DNA of 19,778 nucleotides, taken from positions 1-19,778 of the forward strand of contig JAFGPF010000077.1 of NCBI GenBank assembly GCA_016926115.1. Reading direction: 5' to 3'. Below, in pieces: positions 1 to 6,870 of the stretch (the stretch's first letter is position 1; each line of letters begins with the position of its first letter). A program made the position numbers and the translations under genes. The DNA is from Dehalococcoidales bacterium. Lineage in GTDB: Bacteria > Chloroflexota > Dehalococcoidia > Dehalococcoidales > RBG-16-60-22. Under the pieces are notes generated by a model. The model saw only the letters and a program-made list of their open reading frames with translations. It ran no database searches and was not told the DNA's origin.

Positions 1-13
1 CACCCTCACCCTG

Positions 14-43
14 CCCTCTCCCATCAAGGGAGAGGGTTTATTT
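14..43 (+). terminator. Perfect 9-bp stem-loop followed by T-rich tract
   Basis: Arms CCCTCTCCC (14-22) and GGGAGAGGG (28-36) pair perfectly around the 5-base loop ATCAA, followed by TTTATTT (37-43). Read on the plus strand this fits a rho-independent terminator for a gene that would lie left of the window. The preceding CACCCTCACCCTG is the kind of sequence that surrounds dispersed GC-rich palindromes in many genomes, so this may be one copy of an intergenic repeat family. The rest of 44-112 shows nothing I recognise. Confidence 0.5.
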
Positions 44-112
44 CGGTGGTACGGGTGGGAATAGATAACATACGGGGGGCGGTGGGGCAGAGAAAAATAA
101 TATACTAACTTT

Positions 113-829
113 TTAAGTATCTTCGCTGACAAACCGAACCAGTTTCTCCCAGTCTATTTGCCCATTAGGAAAGCATAAGTCCTCAACAAATTCAGCCGTG
201 AATTTATTTACAGCCGCATCCCAAGCAGGCATGTACTTTTGTTTATGCTTAACCGGTTCTTCTTTCATCAATCTTACTAACTTTAGATAAAAATCTGGGT
301 CACCAGTAATTTCAGTCCAGAAAGCTTGACCAGAACTACGCCTATAGACAATATCTTTAGTAGGTTTAGACTTAGCCCGTCCATAAGCATGTCCCAAAAC
401 AGGATCGAACTGCTTATGTAGTTTATAAAGGCGATTACGTAAGGCAGAAAATTCCTGAGATTGACGTTTTTTCTGACTAGCGTTGTAGATATTCGGGCCT
501 GATTTTAATGCCACGGCGAGAACACGAGTTTCTGGTTCAACAACAAAGTCTGCTCCCTCAGCGTCAGACACCTTGGCTCCTGAGGCAATACGGGCGATAG
601 GCTCAAAGAAGGCATCACCAAATATGGTTTCATCTTATGAACCAATGTAAGCAGTTAATATTCTCTCAATAATTTCAGAGGCTTTTTGAGTTCCAAGTGC
701 TTTAAAAAGATAAGGATTTTTCCTACGAAGGAAATCTCTGAGTTTGAGTTTTTCCAATCGTTTAAACCGACGGTCATAGAAATCCTTCAAGCATTTTCGT
801 ATTAATTCCTGCAACTCATCTATATTCAC
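113..829 (-). pseudogene. PmeII-type type II restriction endonuclease, interrupted by one in-frame TAA
   Basis: The gene starts with GTG at 829, inside the end of the methyltransferase gene (14-base overlap), and runs to TAA at 113-115. The reading frame is unbroken except for one TAA at 635-637, after residue 64. The N-terminal piece (827 down to 638) carries RRKNPYLFKA. The rest reads directly on as DETIFGDAFFEPIARIASG and includes KSGPNIYNAS, YGRAKSKPTK, GQAFWTEITGDPDFYLK and IDWEKLVRF. From memory, these are in family order for PmeII-type restriction endonucleases, and the roughly 237-codon total fits family size. Homologues as I remember them have a Ser/Glu-type residue where the stop stands, so a single base change would explain it. 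A GTG at 571 could start a 152-residue C-terminal fragment, but it would lack the conserved N-terminus. The enzyme is probably inactive. TAA is a normal stop elsewhere here, so recoding is unlikely; a sequencing error is possible. Confidence 0.82.
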
Positions 830-1709
830 TTTTCTCTTCCCTTACTGCTGTAACCAACTTTCGATGAGCAGCTATAGATTCAAGTGCCAGATTGTAATAA
901 TTATCCATTAATTCAATTCCAAGGTAGCGTCTATCAAGTTCAATGCAAGCCAATGCTGTTGTGCCAGAACCAATAAATGGGTCTAACACTACATCTCCAG
1001 GCTCAGTAAATAGTTTAATAAACCAGACTGGCAAAGTGATTGGAAAGGCTGCGCTATGATTACGATTAGCACATTCAGTAGCAAGATGAAGAACATTTGT
1101 CGGATTCACATATTTTTTACCTACCCAATTAGAGACATTCTTGCCGAAACCGCTGAGCGAGTGAGACTCGTCACGTATTCTGTCAGTATCACTTAGCTTA
1201 GCTAATCGCTTTTGTGCCCAACTGCCCATAGGCACCATAACAGCCTCTTGAAACATCTTGAAGTTTTTCTGCTTTGTGAAGTGTAAACAACGTTCCCATG
1301 CATCCCTAAATCTATTAGGCCACTTACCCGGATAACAGTTTTTCTTATGCCAAATATATTCTTCCGTCCAGAGCCACCCTTGCTTTTTCATCCCAAGAAT
1401 CAACTCAAGTACATAAGTTTGGCGTTCACCATCAACAGCTCTTTCTTTTATGTTTAGTACGAAAGAACCCTTAGGTTTTAAAATGCGTTTTAACTCATGT
1501 GTAATAGGCAAGAAGCTATCTACATAATTATCGATAGGTATCCCCTTATAGCTCTTTTTCCGATTATCCGCATAAGGGGGAGAGGTAATAATCATGTCAA
1601 TGGACTCTGGGGGGAAATAGGTTATAATACTTAGACAGTCCCCGTGAAACACCTTATCAAGTTCAAAGGTGAATCCAGGAAGAGATTGTTGTTTTTCAAT
1701 TATTGTCAT
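816..1709 (-). CDS. Site-specific DNA methyltransferase (beta class, likely N4-cytosine) of a type II RM system
   Basis: The 297-residue protein transfers a methyl group from S-adenosylmethionine to an exocyclic amino group of DNA. The catalytic motif IV, TSPPY, lies near residue 43. The SAM-binding motif DPFIGSGTT lies near residue 244, close to the C-terminus, followed by a YLGIE strand. Motif IV before motif I is the beta arrangement, and SPPY (rather than DPPY/NPPY) is typical of N4-cytosine enzymes. The region between them (about 100-225) would hold the target recognition domain. The ATG at 1709 has only a weak ribosome binding site. TAAAAT at 1719-1724 is a possible minus-strand -10 box. 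The 3' end overlaps the endonuclease start by 14 bases, which suggests translational coupling. Composition is AT-richer than the pcrA neighbour, consistent with acquisition by transfer. All motifs seem intact. The DNA target cannot be read from sequence alone. Confidence 0.9.
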   Translation of the reverse strand: MTIIEKQQSLPGFTFELDKVFHGDCLSIITYFPPESIDMIITSPPYADNRKKSYKGIPIDNYVDSFLPITHELKRILKPKGSFVLNIKERAVDGERQTYVLELILGMKKQGWLWTEEYIWHKKNCYPGKWPNRFRDAWERCLHFTKQKNFKMFQEAVMVPMGSWAQKRLAKLSDTDRIRDESHSLSGFGKNVSNWVGKKYVNPTNVLHLATECANRNHSAAFPITLPVWFIKLFTEPGDVVLDPFIGSGTTALACIELDRRYLGIELMDNYYNLALESIAAHRKLVTAVREEKSEYR

Positions 1710-1787
1710 GTTGTCTAAATTTTACACCATCAAACAATAATAATACTAGATACTTCACACTTCAAAATGGAAAATTTTATAAAATTA

Positions 1788-3962
1788 TCACACCTTCTCT
1801 ATCTTGGCAAAGCTCAGCAGGAACCTCTTGACGCCCTCGCCGTCGAAAGCCACGACGACCTCGGCGTCGTTTTTGACGGTCTGGTAACTCACCACCACGC
1901 CCTCGCCGAACTGCTCGTGCCGCACGTGGTCTCCGGGCTTGAATTCGGCGACTCTGCCCTTGATTTCCTCGGCTTTGTCCCTGACCTCGGAAGTAGAATT
2001 CGCCCAGCTGTCCTCGCCTTCCAGAACGCTGCTGGTGGTAATCAGTTCCTTCGGGATATCCTCCAGAAAACGGGAGGGCCGGTTCACCGCGCTGGAGCCC
2101 ATCAGGTGACGGCGGAACGCCCGCACCAGGTATATCCTCTTTTCCGCCCGCGTAATCCCCACGTAGCACAATCGCCTTTCCTCTTCGAGCTGTGAGGGGT
2201 CGTCAATCGACTTAAAGTGAGGCAGGATGCCATCCTCCATGCCGACGATGAACACCACCGGGAACTCCAGTCCCTTGGCCTGGTGCAGGGTAATCAGGGT
2301 CACCGTCTCCACTTTCTCTTCGAGGCCGTCCACGTCGGACACCAGCGCCACGCCTTCCAGAAATTCAGAAAGTCCTTCCGGCGGTCTGAATTCGCGGTAC
2401 TCCTGCGCCACGCCGCGTAACTCCAGGACATTCTCCCAGCGGTCCTCGCCGTCCACCAGTCCCTCCAGGTACGTACGGTAGCCGGAGTTCTCCACGACGA
2501 GGTCGAACAGATCTACCAGGTTCAACTCGCGGCTTTTCTCGATAAAGTCCCCGACCATCACGGCGAATCCCGCCAGCACCTTGACCGTCCGCGAACTGAA
2601 GGGAAGGTCAGCGCCGGAGTCCTTCGACTCCGCCAGCATCTGTAATGCCCGGTACTCGGGGACTTCCTGCGAGCGCGCCCACCCGGCAAGCTCGTCCAGG
2701 CTGCGCTGACCAATGCCGCGCTGGGGGACGTTGATGATGCGTAGCAGACTCACGGAATCGTACGGGTTCTGGATGAGCCGCAGGTAAGCGATGATGTCCT
2801 TGACCTCGCGCCGCTCGTAGAACCGCGTCCCCGCCACCAGTTTGTACGGCATGCCGTAACGGACAAAGGCTTCTTCCAGCACCCTCGACTGCGCATTGGT
2901 GCGGTACATCACGGCACAGTCGCCCGGCTTGACCTCTCTCCTGCCCACCAGGCTGTCGATTTCGTTGACGACGTACTGGGCTTCTTCCTGTTCCGTATAC
3001 GTTTCGATGACCGTGCACGGCATTCCCGGCTCGTTTTCCGTCCAGAGGTCCTTGGGCTTGCGATTGCGGTTTGCCGAGATGACGTGGGAGGCGGCGTCCA
3101 GAATCATGCGCGTGGAGCGGTAGTTCTGCTCCAGCAGCACCACCTTGGCATCCGGGTAGTCTTTCTCGAAATTCAGTATGTTCCGCAGGTCCGCCGACCG
3201 CCACGAGTAGATGGACTGGTCGGGGTCGCCGACGACGCAGATGTTGCGGTACTTTCCCGCCAGCTGCTTCATCAGTTCGTACTGGACGAGGTTGGTGTCC
3301 TGGAACTCGTCCACCTGGATATGGAGGTAGCGGTCCTGGTACTTCTCCAAGACTTCCGGGTTCCTGCGGAAAAGCATTACCGCCTTCATCAGTAAATCGT
3401 CGAAGTCCAGTGCGCTGCTGGCGTCCAGCAGTTTCTGATATCGTTCGTAGACGCGCTGGACGACTTCCTCGAAGTAGCTGCGACCGTGCTTCAGGTAGTC
3501 GTCCGGGGTAATCATCTGGCTCTTGGCGCTTGATATTGCCGACTGTATCGCCCGGGGGACGTACTGCCTGGGGTCGAGGTCGAGCTCCTGCAGGCTCCGC
3601 TTGAGCAGGCTTATCTGGTCGTCGTCGTCGTAAATCGTGAACCGGGAATCGACTCCTATCGCCTTACCCTCGATGCGCAGGATACGGGCGCAGATGGCGT
3701 GGAAGGTGCCCAGGGTAAGGTCTTTCACCGATGTGCTGACCAGGTTGTTGAGGCGCGACTCCATTTCACGGGCGGCCTTGTTGGTGAAGGTGACCGCCAT
3801 GATGCGGCGCGGGTTGACGCCGACCTTGCGGATGAGGTAAGCGACACGGTGGGTAATGACGCGGGTCTTGCCGCTGCCGGGTCCGGCGAGAATAAGCACG
3901 GGGCCTTCGATGGCTTCTACGGCTTCTTTCTGGGCGGGATTGAGGTCGGCGAGGATGTCCAT
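1788..3962 (-). CDS. pcrA: ATP-dependent DNA helicase PcrA/UvrD (superfamily 1A)
   Basis: A 724-residue 3'-to-5' helicase for nucleotide excision repair, mismatch repair and removal of replication or transcription blocks. All SF1A motifs are present: Q motif LNPAQKEAV at 7-15, Walker A AGPGSGKT at 26-33, motif Ia AVTFTNKAA at 56-64, Walker B VDEFQDTN at 217-224, motif III GDPDQSIYSWRSAD at 245-258, and motif VI YVGITRAEKR at 600-609. Residues of about 673-724 (FKPGDHVRHEQFGEGVV...) form the C-terminal Tudor-like domain that in PcrA/UvrD contacts RNA polymerase. The length is normal. The ATG at 3962 is chosen because the Q motif follows at once and a TATAAT box lies 5 bases upstream, so the mRNA would be leaderless; no Shine-Dalgarno is visible. 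The gene ends in a short AT-rich spacer (1710-1787) that borders the RM cassette and contains a 14-base perfect palindrome at 1773-1786. Confidence 0.97.
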   Translation of the reverse strand: MDILADLNPAQKEAVEAIEGPVLILAGPGSGKTRVITHRVAYLIRKVGVNPRRIMAVTFTNKAAREMESRLNNLVSTSVKDLTLGTFHAICARILRIEGKAIGVDSRFTIYDDDDQISLLKRSLQELDLDPRQYVPRAIQSAISSAKSQMITPDDYLKHGRSYFEEVVQRVYERYQKLLDASSALDFDDLLMKAVMLFRRNPEVLEKYQDRYLHIQVDEFQDTNLVQYELMKQLAGKYRNICVVGDPDQSIYSWRSADLRNILNFEKDYPDAKVVLLEQNYRSTRMILDAASHVISANRNRKPKDLWTENEPGMPCTVIETYTEQEEAQYVVNEIDSLVGRREVKPGDCAVMYRTNAQSRVLEEAFVRYGMPYKLVAGTRFYERREVKDIIAYLRLIQNPYDSVSLLRIINVPQRGIGQRSLDELAGWARSQEVPEYRALQMLAESKDSGADLPFSSRTVKVLAGFAVMVGDFIEKSRELNLVDLFDLVVENSGYRTYLEGLVDGEDRWENVLELRGVAQEYREFRPPEGLSEFLEGVALVSDVDGLEEKVETVTLITLHQAKGLEFPVVFIVGMEDGILPHFKSIDDPSQLEEERRLCYVGITRAEKRIYLVRAFRRHLMGSSAVNRPSRFLEDIPKELITTSSVLEGEDSWANSTSEVRDKAEEIKGRVAEFKPGDHVRHEQFGEGVVVSYQTVKNDAEVVVAFDGEGVKRFLLSFAKIEKV

Positions 3963-3967
3963 AATTA

Positions 3968-3976
3968 ATTATAGCA
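3968..3976 (-). promoter_or_regulatory. Extended -10 promoter of pcrA, apparently leaderless
   Basis: On the minus strand TGC is followed by TATAAT (hexamer at 3968-3973), an extended -10 element. No TTG-type -35 box is found at normal distance. Only 5 bases separate the hexamer from the ATG at 3962, so transcription would start at or within a base or two of the start codon. Confidence 0.6.
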
Positions 3977-4020
3977 TTTTGGAAGGGGGGGAGGCTATGA
4001 GATTTTCACCCATATAAGTC

Positions 4021-4049
4021 TTGATTTCACCTCCAGTCTTGGATATACT
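4021..4049 (+). promoter_or_regulatory. Sigma-70-type promoter for the cysteine hydrolase gene
   Basis: TTGATT (4021-4026), a 17-base spacer and TATACT (4044-4049). This predicts a transcript start near 4056 and a leader of about 120 bases before the GTG at 4176, unusually long for this window, where several genes have leaders near zero. An alternative -10, TAAAAT at 4114-4119, has no matching -35 box. Confidence 0.5.
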
Positions 4050-4055
4050 CAAATA

Positions 4056-4167
4056 CAGGAGACGTCAGGCTGAAAAACCACCGACGGTACGGTAGCTACG
4101 TGCCGAAATGTGGTAAAATCAGCGGTAAGAGAGTAATATTCTCCTGCGATTGCCGCTAAACGGAGGT
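4056..4167 (+). promoter_or_regulatory. Candidate structured 5' leader upstream of cysteine hydrolase
   Basis: Two hairpins can be drawn by hand. The first pairs 4077-4081 (ACCAC) with 4110-4114 (GTGGT), and after a 3x4 internal loop pairs 4085-4091 with 4099-4105 (7 bp, one G-U) around a 7-base loop. The second pairs AGCGGTAA (4121-4128) with TTGCCGCT (4150-4157; 8 bp, one G-U), with a smaller 5-bp helix inside (4129-4133 with 4139-4143). A perfect 7-base complement, CAGGAGA (4056-4062) to TCTCCTG (4140-4146), would compete with that inner helix. The ribosome binding site GGAGGT follows at 4162-4167. I do not recognise a known riboswitch class, and chance pairing is possible. Confidence 0.35.
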
Positions 4168-4175
4168 ACAAGGCT

Positions 4176-4856
4176 GTGACACGTTTTCGACCGCCGGAGT
4201 TTCATCCCGCCCTGCTGGTCATAGACATGCAGAACGGGTTCTGCTCTGGCGGGGGTTCTTACGAAAAATACGGGGGGAGTATCGGGGCCAACCTGGATAC
4301 GTATAAAAAAATTATACCGAATGTCGCCCGGATAATCGAAGCATGCCGGGAAACGGGGATCTCCATATTCTACACCCAGCAGGTCAGGGAACAATCCGGG
4401 ATAGACCTTTTCACGAGACTGCACCGCATCGTACCCGAAAGGCGAGCAGAGTTCCTGAGGATACCCGCCTGCATACGGGGAACGTGGGACGCCGACATAA
4501 TCGATGAACTAAAACCGACGGAAAACGACCATATAGTCGTTAAAAGGAGGGACTCCGCTTTCCAGGATACTGAGCTCGACCTCTGGCTACGGAGTATCAG
4601 CGCCGACACCCTGATATTCACCGGCGTCGATTCTATCATCTGCGTGGAAAATACGCTGACGGACGCATTTAACATAGGATATGATGTTATACTGATAGAG
4701 GACGCGGTGGCGTCCTCCTGGCCGAATATAGGACGGGCCACGATAAGAAAGGTGGAGGGTTCCTACGGCTGGGTTGTCAAGACAGACCAGTTTATCAATT
4801 TGTTGCATACCTGCAGGATGGGGCCGGGGACGTTCCGGTTTACCCATAACGAATGA
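4176..4856 (+). CDS. Isochorismatase-family cysteine hydrolase
   Basis: The 226-residue protein has the alpha/beta isochorismatase-like hydrolase fold. Asp17 lies in VIDMQNGF, Lys123 in VVKRRDSAF and Cys156 in TGVDSIICVENT; together they form the family's Asp-Lys-Cys triad. Family members cleave amides or related bonds (nicotinamidase, N-carbamoylsarcosine amidase, ureidoacrylate and biuret hydrolases). The substrate here cannot be told from the residues. The GTG start at 4176 is chosen because GGAGGT lies 8 bases upstream. The gene follows a promoter and an apparently folded leader of about 120 bases. The SIMPL lipoprotein gene begins 45 bases after the stop, so the two may be co-transcribed. 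Both ends and the length look normal. Confidence 0.88.
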   Translation: MTRFRPPEFHPALLVIDMQNGFCSGGGSYEKYGGSIGANLDTYKKIIPNVARIIEACRETGISIFYTQQVREQSGIDLFTRLHRIVPERRAEFLRIPACIRGTWDADIIDELKPTENDHIVVKRRDSAFQDTELDLWLRSISADTLIFTGVDSIICVENTLTDAFNIGYDVILIEDAVASSWPNIGRATIRKVEGSYGWVVKTDQFINLLHTCRMGPGTFRFTHNE

Positions 4857-4901
4857 TAACCGGCCCATCAAGCAATTAATTTTCTTAAGGAGGTGGTAGC
4901 T

Positions 4902-5699
4902 ATGAAACGCATAGCGTGGATTACCGGCTGTTTACTGCTGATTGTGATGGCCATTGGCGCGACCGGATGCGACAGCTTTTCTCCGCCTTCAACCAGCACC
5001 GGTAACGAGCCGTCCGGCAGCCAGGCCAGCGGCATCTGGGTAAACGGCACCGGAGAGGTAACCGTCACCCCGGATATCTCCATCCTGCAGGTGGGCGTGG
5101 AAGCGCAGGAGGACACCGTCGCCGGGGCGATGACCAGGGCAACCGAGGCGATGGCAAAAATCGGGCAAGCGATTACCGAAAGGGGCATAGAGGACAGGGA
5201 TATCCAGACACACTATTTTAATATCCAGCAGCGGACGAGGCGGGACAACATCAACGACGAGGAGGTCATAACCGGCTATAGAGTGGCCAACAAGATGACC
5301 GTAAAAATAAGGGTGCTACCCGTGGAGAGCTATACCCTCGACTGGAAGGCAAGCCTTATCCTCGACGCCGTTGTTAAAGCCGGGGGCGACCTTATAAGAA
5401 TCGACAGTTTTAGCTTCTCGGTGGAAGACCCGACCGTCTATTACGACGAAGCCAGGGAGAAAGCCACGGCGGACGCCAAGGCCAAGGCCGAAAAGCTCGC
5501 CAAGCAGACCGGAGTCAGGCTGGGCGAGCCTACTTTCGTCTCGGAGAGCGTCTATACGCCTTCTTCCTACAGCATGTCGTACGGCCTGTCCGGCGGCGTA
5601 CCGGCCCCGGTGCCGGTCGTGATTGAGAGTGTCCCGCCGACCAGTATGGGTGAGACACAGATTACGCTGACCGTTCAGGTAGCTTACAGTATCAGATAA
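4902..5699 (+). CDS. SIMPL (DUF541) domain lipoprotein
   Basis: The 265-residue protein begins with a lipoprotein-like signal: MKRIAWITGC, a hydrophobic stretch to about residue 19, then ATGC with the candidate lipidated Cys at 23. A Ser/Thr/Pro-rich linker follows to about 40. The remainder is a SIMPL domain (WVNGTGEVTVTPDIS near 43, VAYSIR at the end), with a helical DAKAKAEKLAKQTGV stretch typical of the family. SIMPL proteins are extracytoplasmic and mostly uncharacterised; periplasmic or surface members include Brucella BP26. The ATG at 4902 is preferred over an in-frame GTG at 4893 because the strong AAGGAGGT (4887-4894) lies 7 bases before it and would overlap the GTG. A role tied to the hydrolase next door is not evident. 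Confidence 0.88.
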   Translation: MKRIAWITGCLLLIVMAIGATGCDSFSPPSTSTGNEPSGSQASGIWVNGTGEVTVTPDISILQVGVEAQEDTVAGAMTRATEAMAKIGQAITERGIEDRDIQTHYFNIQQRTRRDNINDEEVITGYRVANKMTVKIRVLPVESYTLDWKASLILDAVVKAGGDLIRIDSFSFSVEDPTVYYDEAREKATADAKAKAEKLAKQTGVRLGEPTFVSESVYTPSSYSMSYGLSGGVPAPVPVVIESVPPTSMGETQITLTVQVAYSIR

Positions 5700-5757
5700 C
5701 ATATCAATTCACCGAATAACAGCCTGGTTAATTCTAAAGTGAAGGAGGGAAAGAGTT

Positions 5758-6858
5758 ATGGCGATTATCGATTTCGGAGGGACCAAAGAAGAAGTTATCA
5801 CGCGGGAAGAGTTTCCCATGGAGAAAGCCCGCGAGGTCTTAAAGAACGAGACTATAGCCGTCATCGGCTACGGCGTGCAGGGGCCGGGGCAGTCCCTGAA
5901 CATGAAGGACAATGGCTTCAACGTCATCATCGGGCAGTCCAGGCAGTTCATGGCCGACTGGGACCGCGCCGTGAAGGACGGCTGGAAACCCGGCAAGGAC
6001 CTGTTCGAGATTGATGAAGCGGCGAAACGGGGGACGATTATCGAGATGCTGACCAGCGACGCCTCCCAGAGACTGATATGGCCCGACATCAAGAAGCACC
6101 TGAAAGCGGGCGACGCGGTTTATTTCTCGCACGGGTTCTCCATCGTCTATAAAGACCAGACGGGCGTCATACCGCCGGAGGACGTGGACGTGATTATGGT
6201 GGCGCCGAAGGGTAGCGGCACGTCGCTGCGGCGTAACTTCCTCTCCGGGGCGGGCATCAACTCCAGCTTTGCCGTCTTCCAGGACGCCACGGGACGGGCC
6301 AAAGAGCGCTGCCTGGCAGTGGGAATTGCCGTCGGTTCCGGCTATCTTTTCCCGACGACTTTCGAGAACGAAGTTTTCAGCGACCTCGTCGGCGAGCGCG
6401 GCGTGCTCATGGGTGCGCTGGCGGGCATCATGGAAGCCCAGTACGATACCCTGCGAGCGCACGGGCACTCGCCCAGCGAAGCCTTCAACGAGACGGTGGA
6501 AGAGCTTACGGAGAGCCTGATTAAGCTCGTGGCGGAGAACGGCATGGACTGGATGTACGCCAACTGCTCGGCGACGGCCCAGCGGGGCGCCCTCGACTGG
6601 AAGCCCAAGTTCAAGGAAGCCGTCATGCCGGTCTTTAAAGAGCTTTACAAACGTGTGGCGAACGGGACGGAAACAAAACGCGTCATCGAGGCATGCGGCG
6701 GCCCGGACTACGCGCAGCTGCTCGGCAAGGAACTTTCCGAGATGGGCAACTCCGAGATGTGGCGCGCCGGCAAAGCCACCCGGGACCTGCGTCCCAAGGA
6801 ATCCGCTAAGAAAGACGCTGGTACGGCGGCAGGCACCGGCGGCAGACAGAGCAACTAG
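5758..6858 (+). CDS. ilvC: Ketol-acid reductoisomerase, fungal-like class I type
   Basis: NAD(P)H- and Mg-dependent enzyme of valine, leucine and isoleucine synthesis, converting acetolactate to dihydroxyisovalerate. The 366 residues show the Rossmann motif GYGVQGPGQ at 37-45, FSHGF at 113-117, APKGSG, the metal ligands Asp209 and Glu213 in SDLVGERG, and HSPSEAFNETVEE near 236-250. From memory, INFGG-like N-terminus, KNDTFALIGYG-like Rossmann strand, GINSSYAV, ARRGALDW and NGTETKR are features of yeast Ilv5 and some Bacteroidetes enzymes rather than of the common bacterial IlvC (about 330-340 residues). The C-terminal tail (about 346-366) is Lys/Gly/Ala-rich and probably disordered. GAAGGAGG lies 9 bases before the ATG. 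No ilvB/ilvN partner is nearby, which is unusual; the organism may have a second ilvC. Cofactor preference is uncertain. Confidence 0.93.
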   Translation: MAIIDFGGTKEEVITREEFPMEKAREVLKNETIAVIGYGVQGPGQSLNMKDNGFNVIIGQSRQFMADWDRAVKDGWKPGKDLFEIDEAAKRGTIIEMLTSDASQRLIWPDIKKHLKAGDAVYFSHGFSIVYKDQTGVIPPEDVDVIMVAPKGSGTSLRRNFLSGAGINSSFAVFQDATGRAKERCLAVGIAVGSGYLFPTTFENEVFSDLVGERGVLMGALAGIMEAQYDTLRAHGHSPSEAFNETVEELTESLIKLVAENGMDWMYANCSATAQRGALDWKPKFKEAVMPVFKELYKRVANGTETKRVIEACGGPDYAQLLGKELSEMGNSEMWRAGKATRDLRPKESAKKDAGTAAGTGGRQSN

Positions 6859-6870
6859 CTTCAGGTTCAA

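Noticed and set aside
635..637. Recoding of TAA as a sense codon
   Set aside because: TAA is used as a normal stop by other genes here (infC, the symporter, the CxxC protein), so code reassignment is very unlikely.
2608..3204. Minus-strand 198-codon frame within pcrA
   Set aside because: Out-of-frame shadow of pcrA on the same strand; composition is unlike a real protein.
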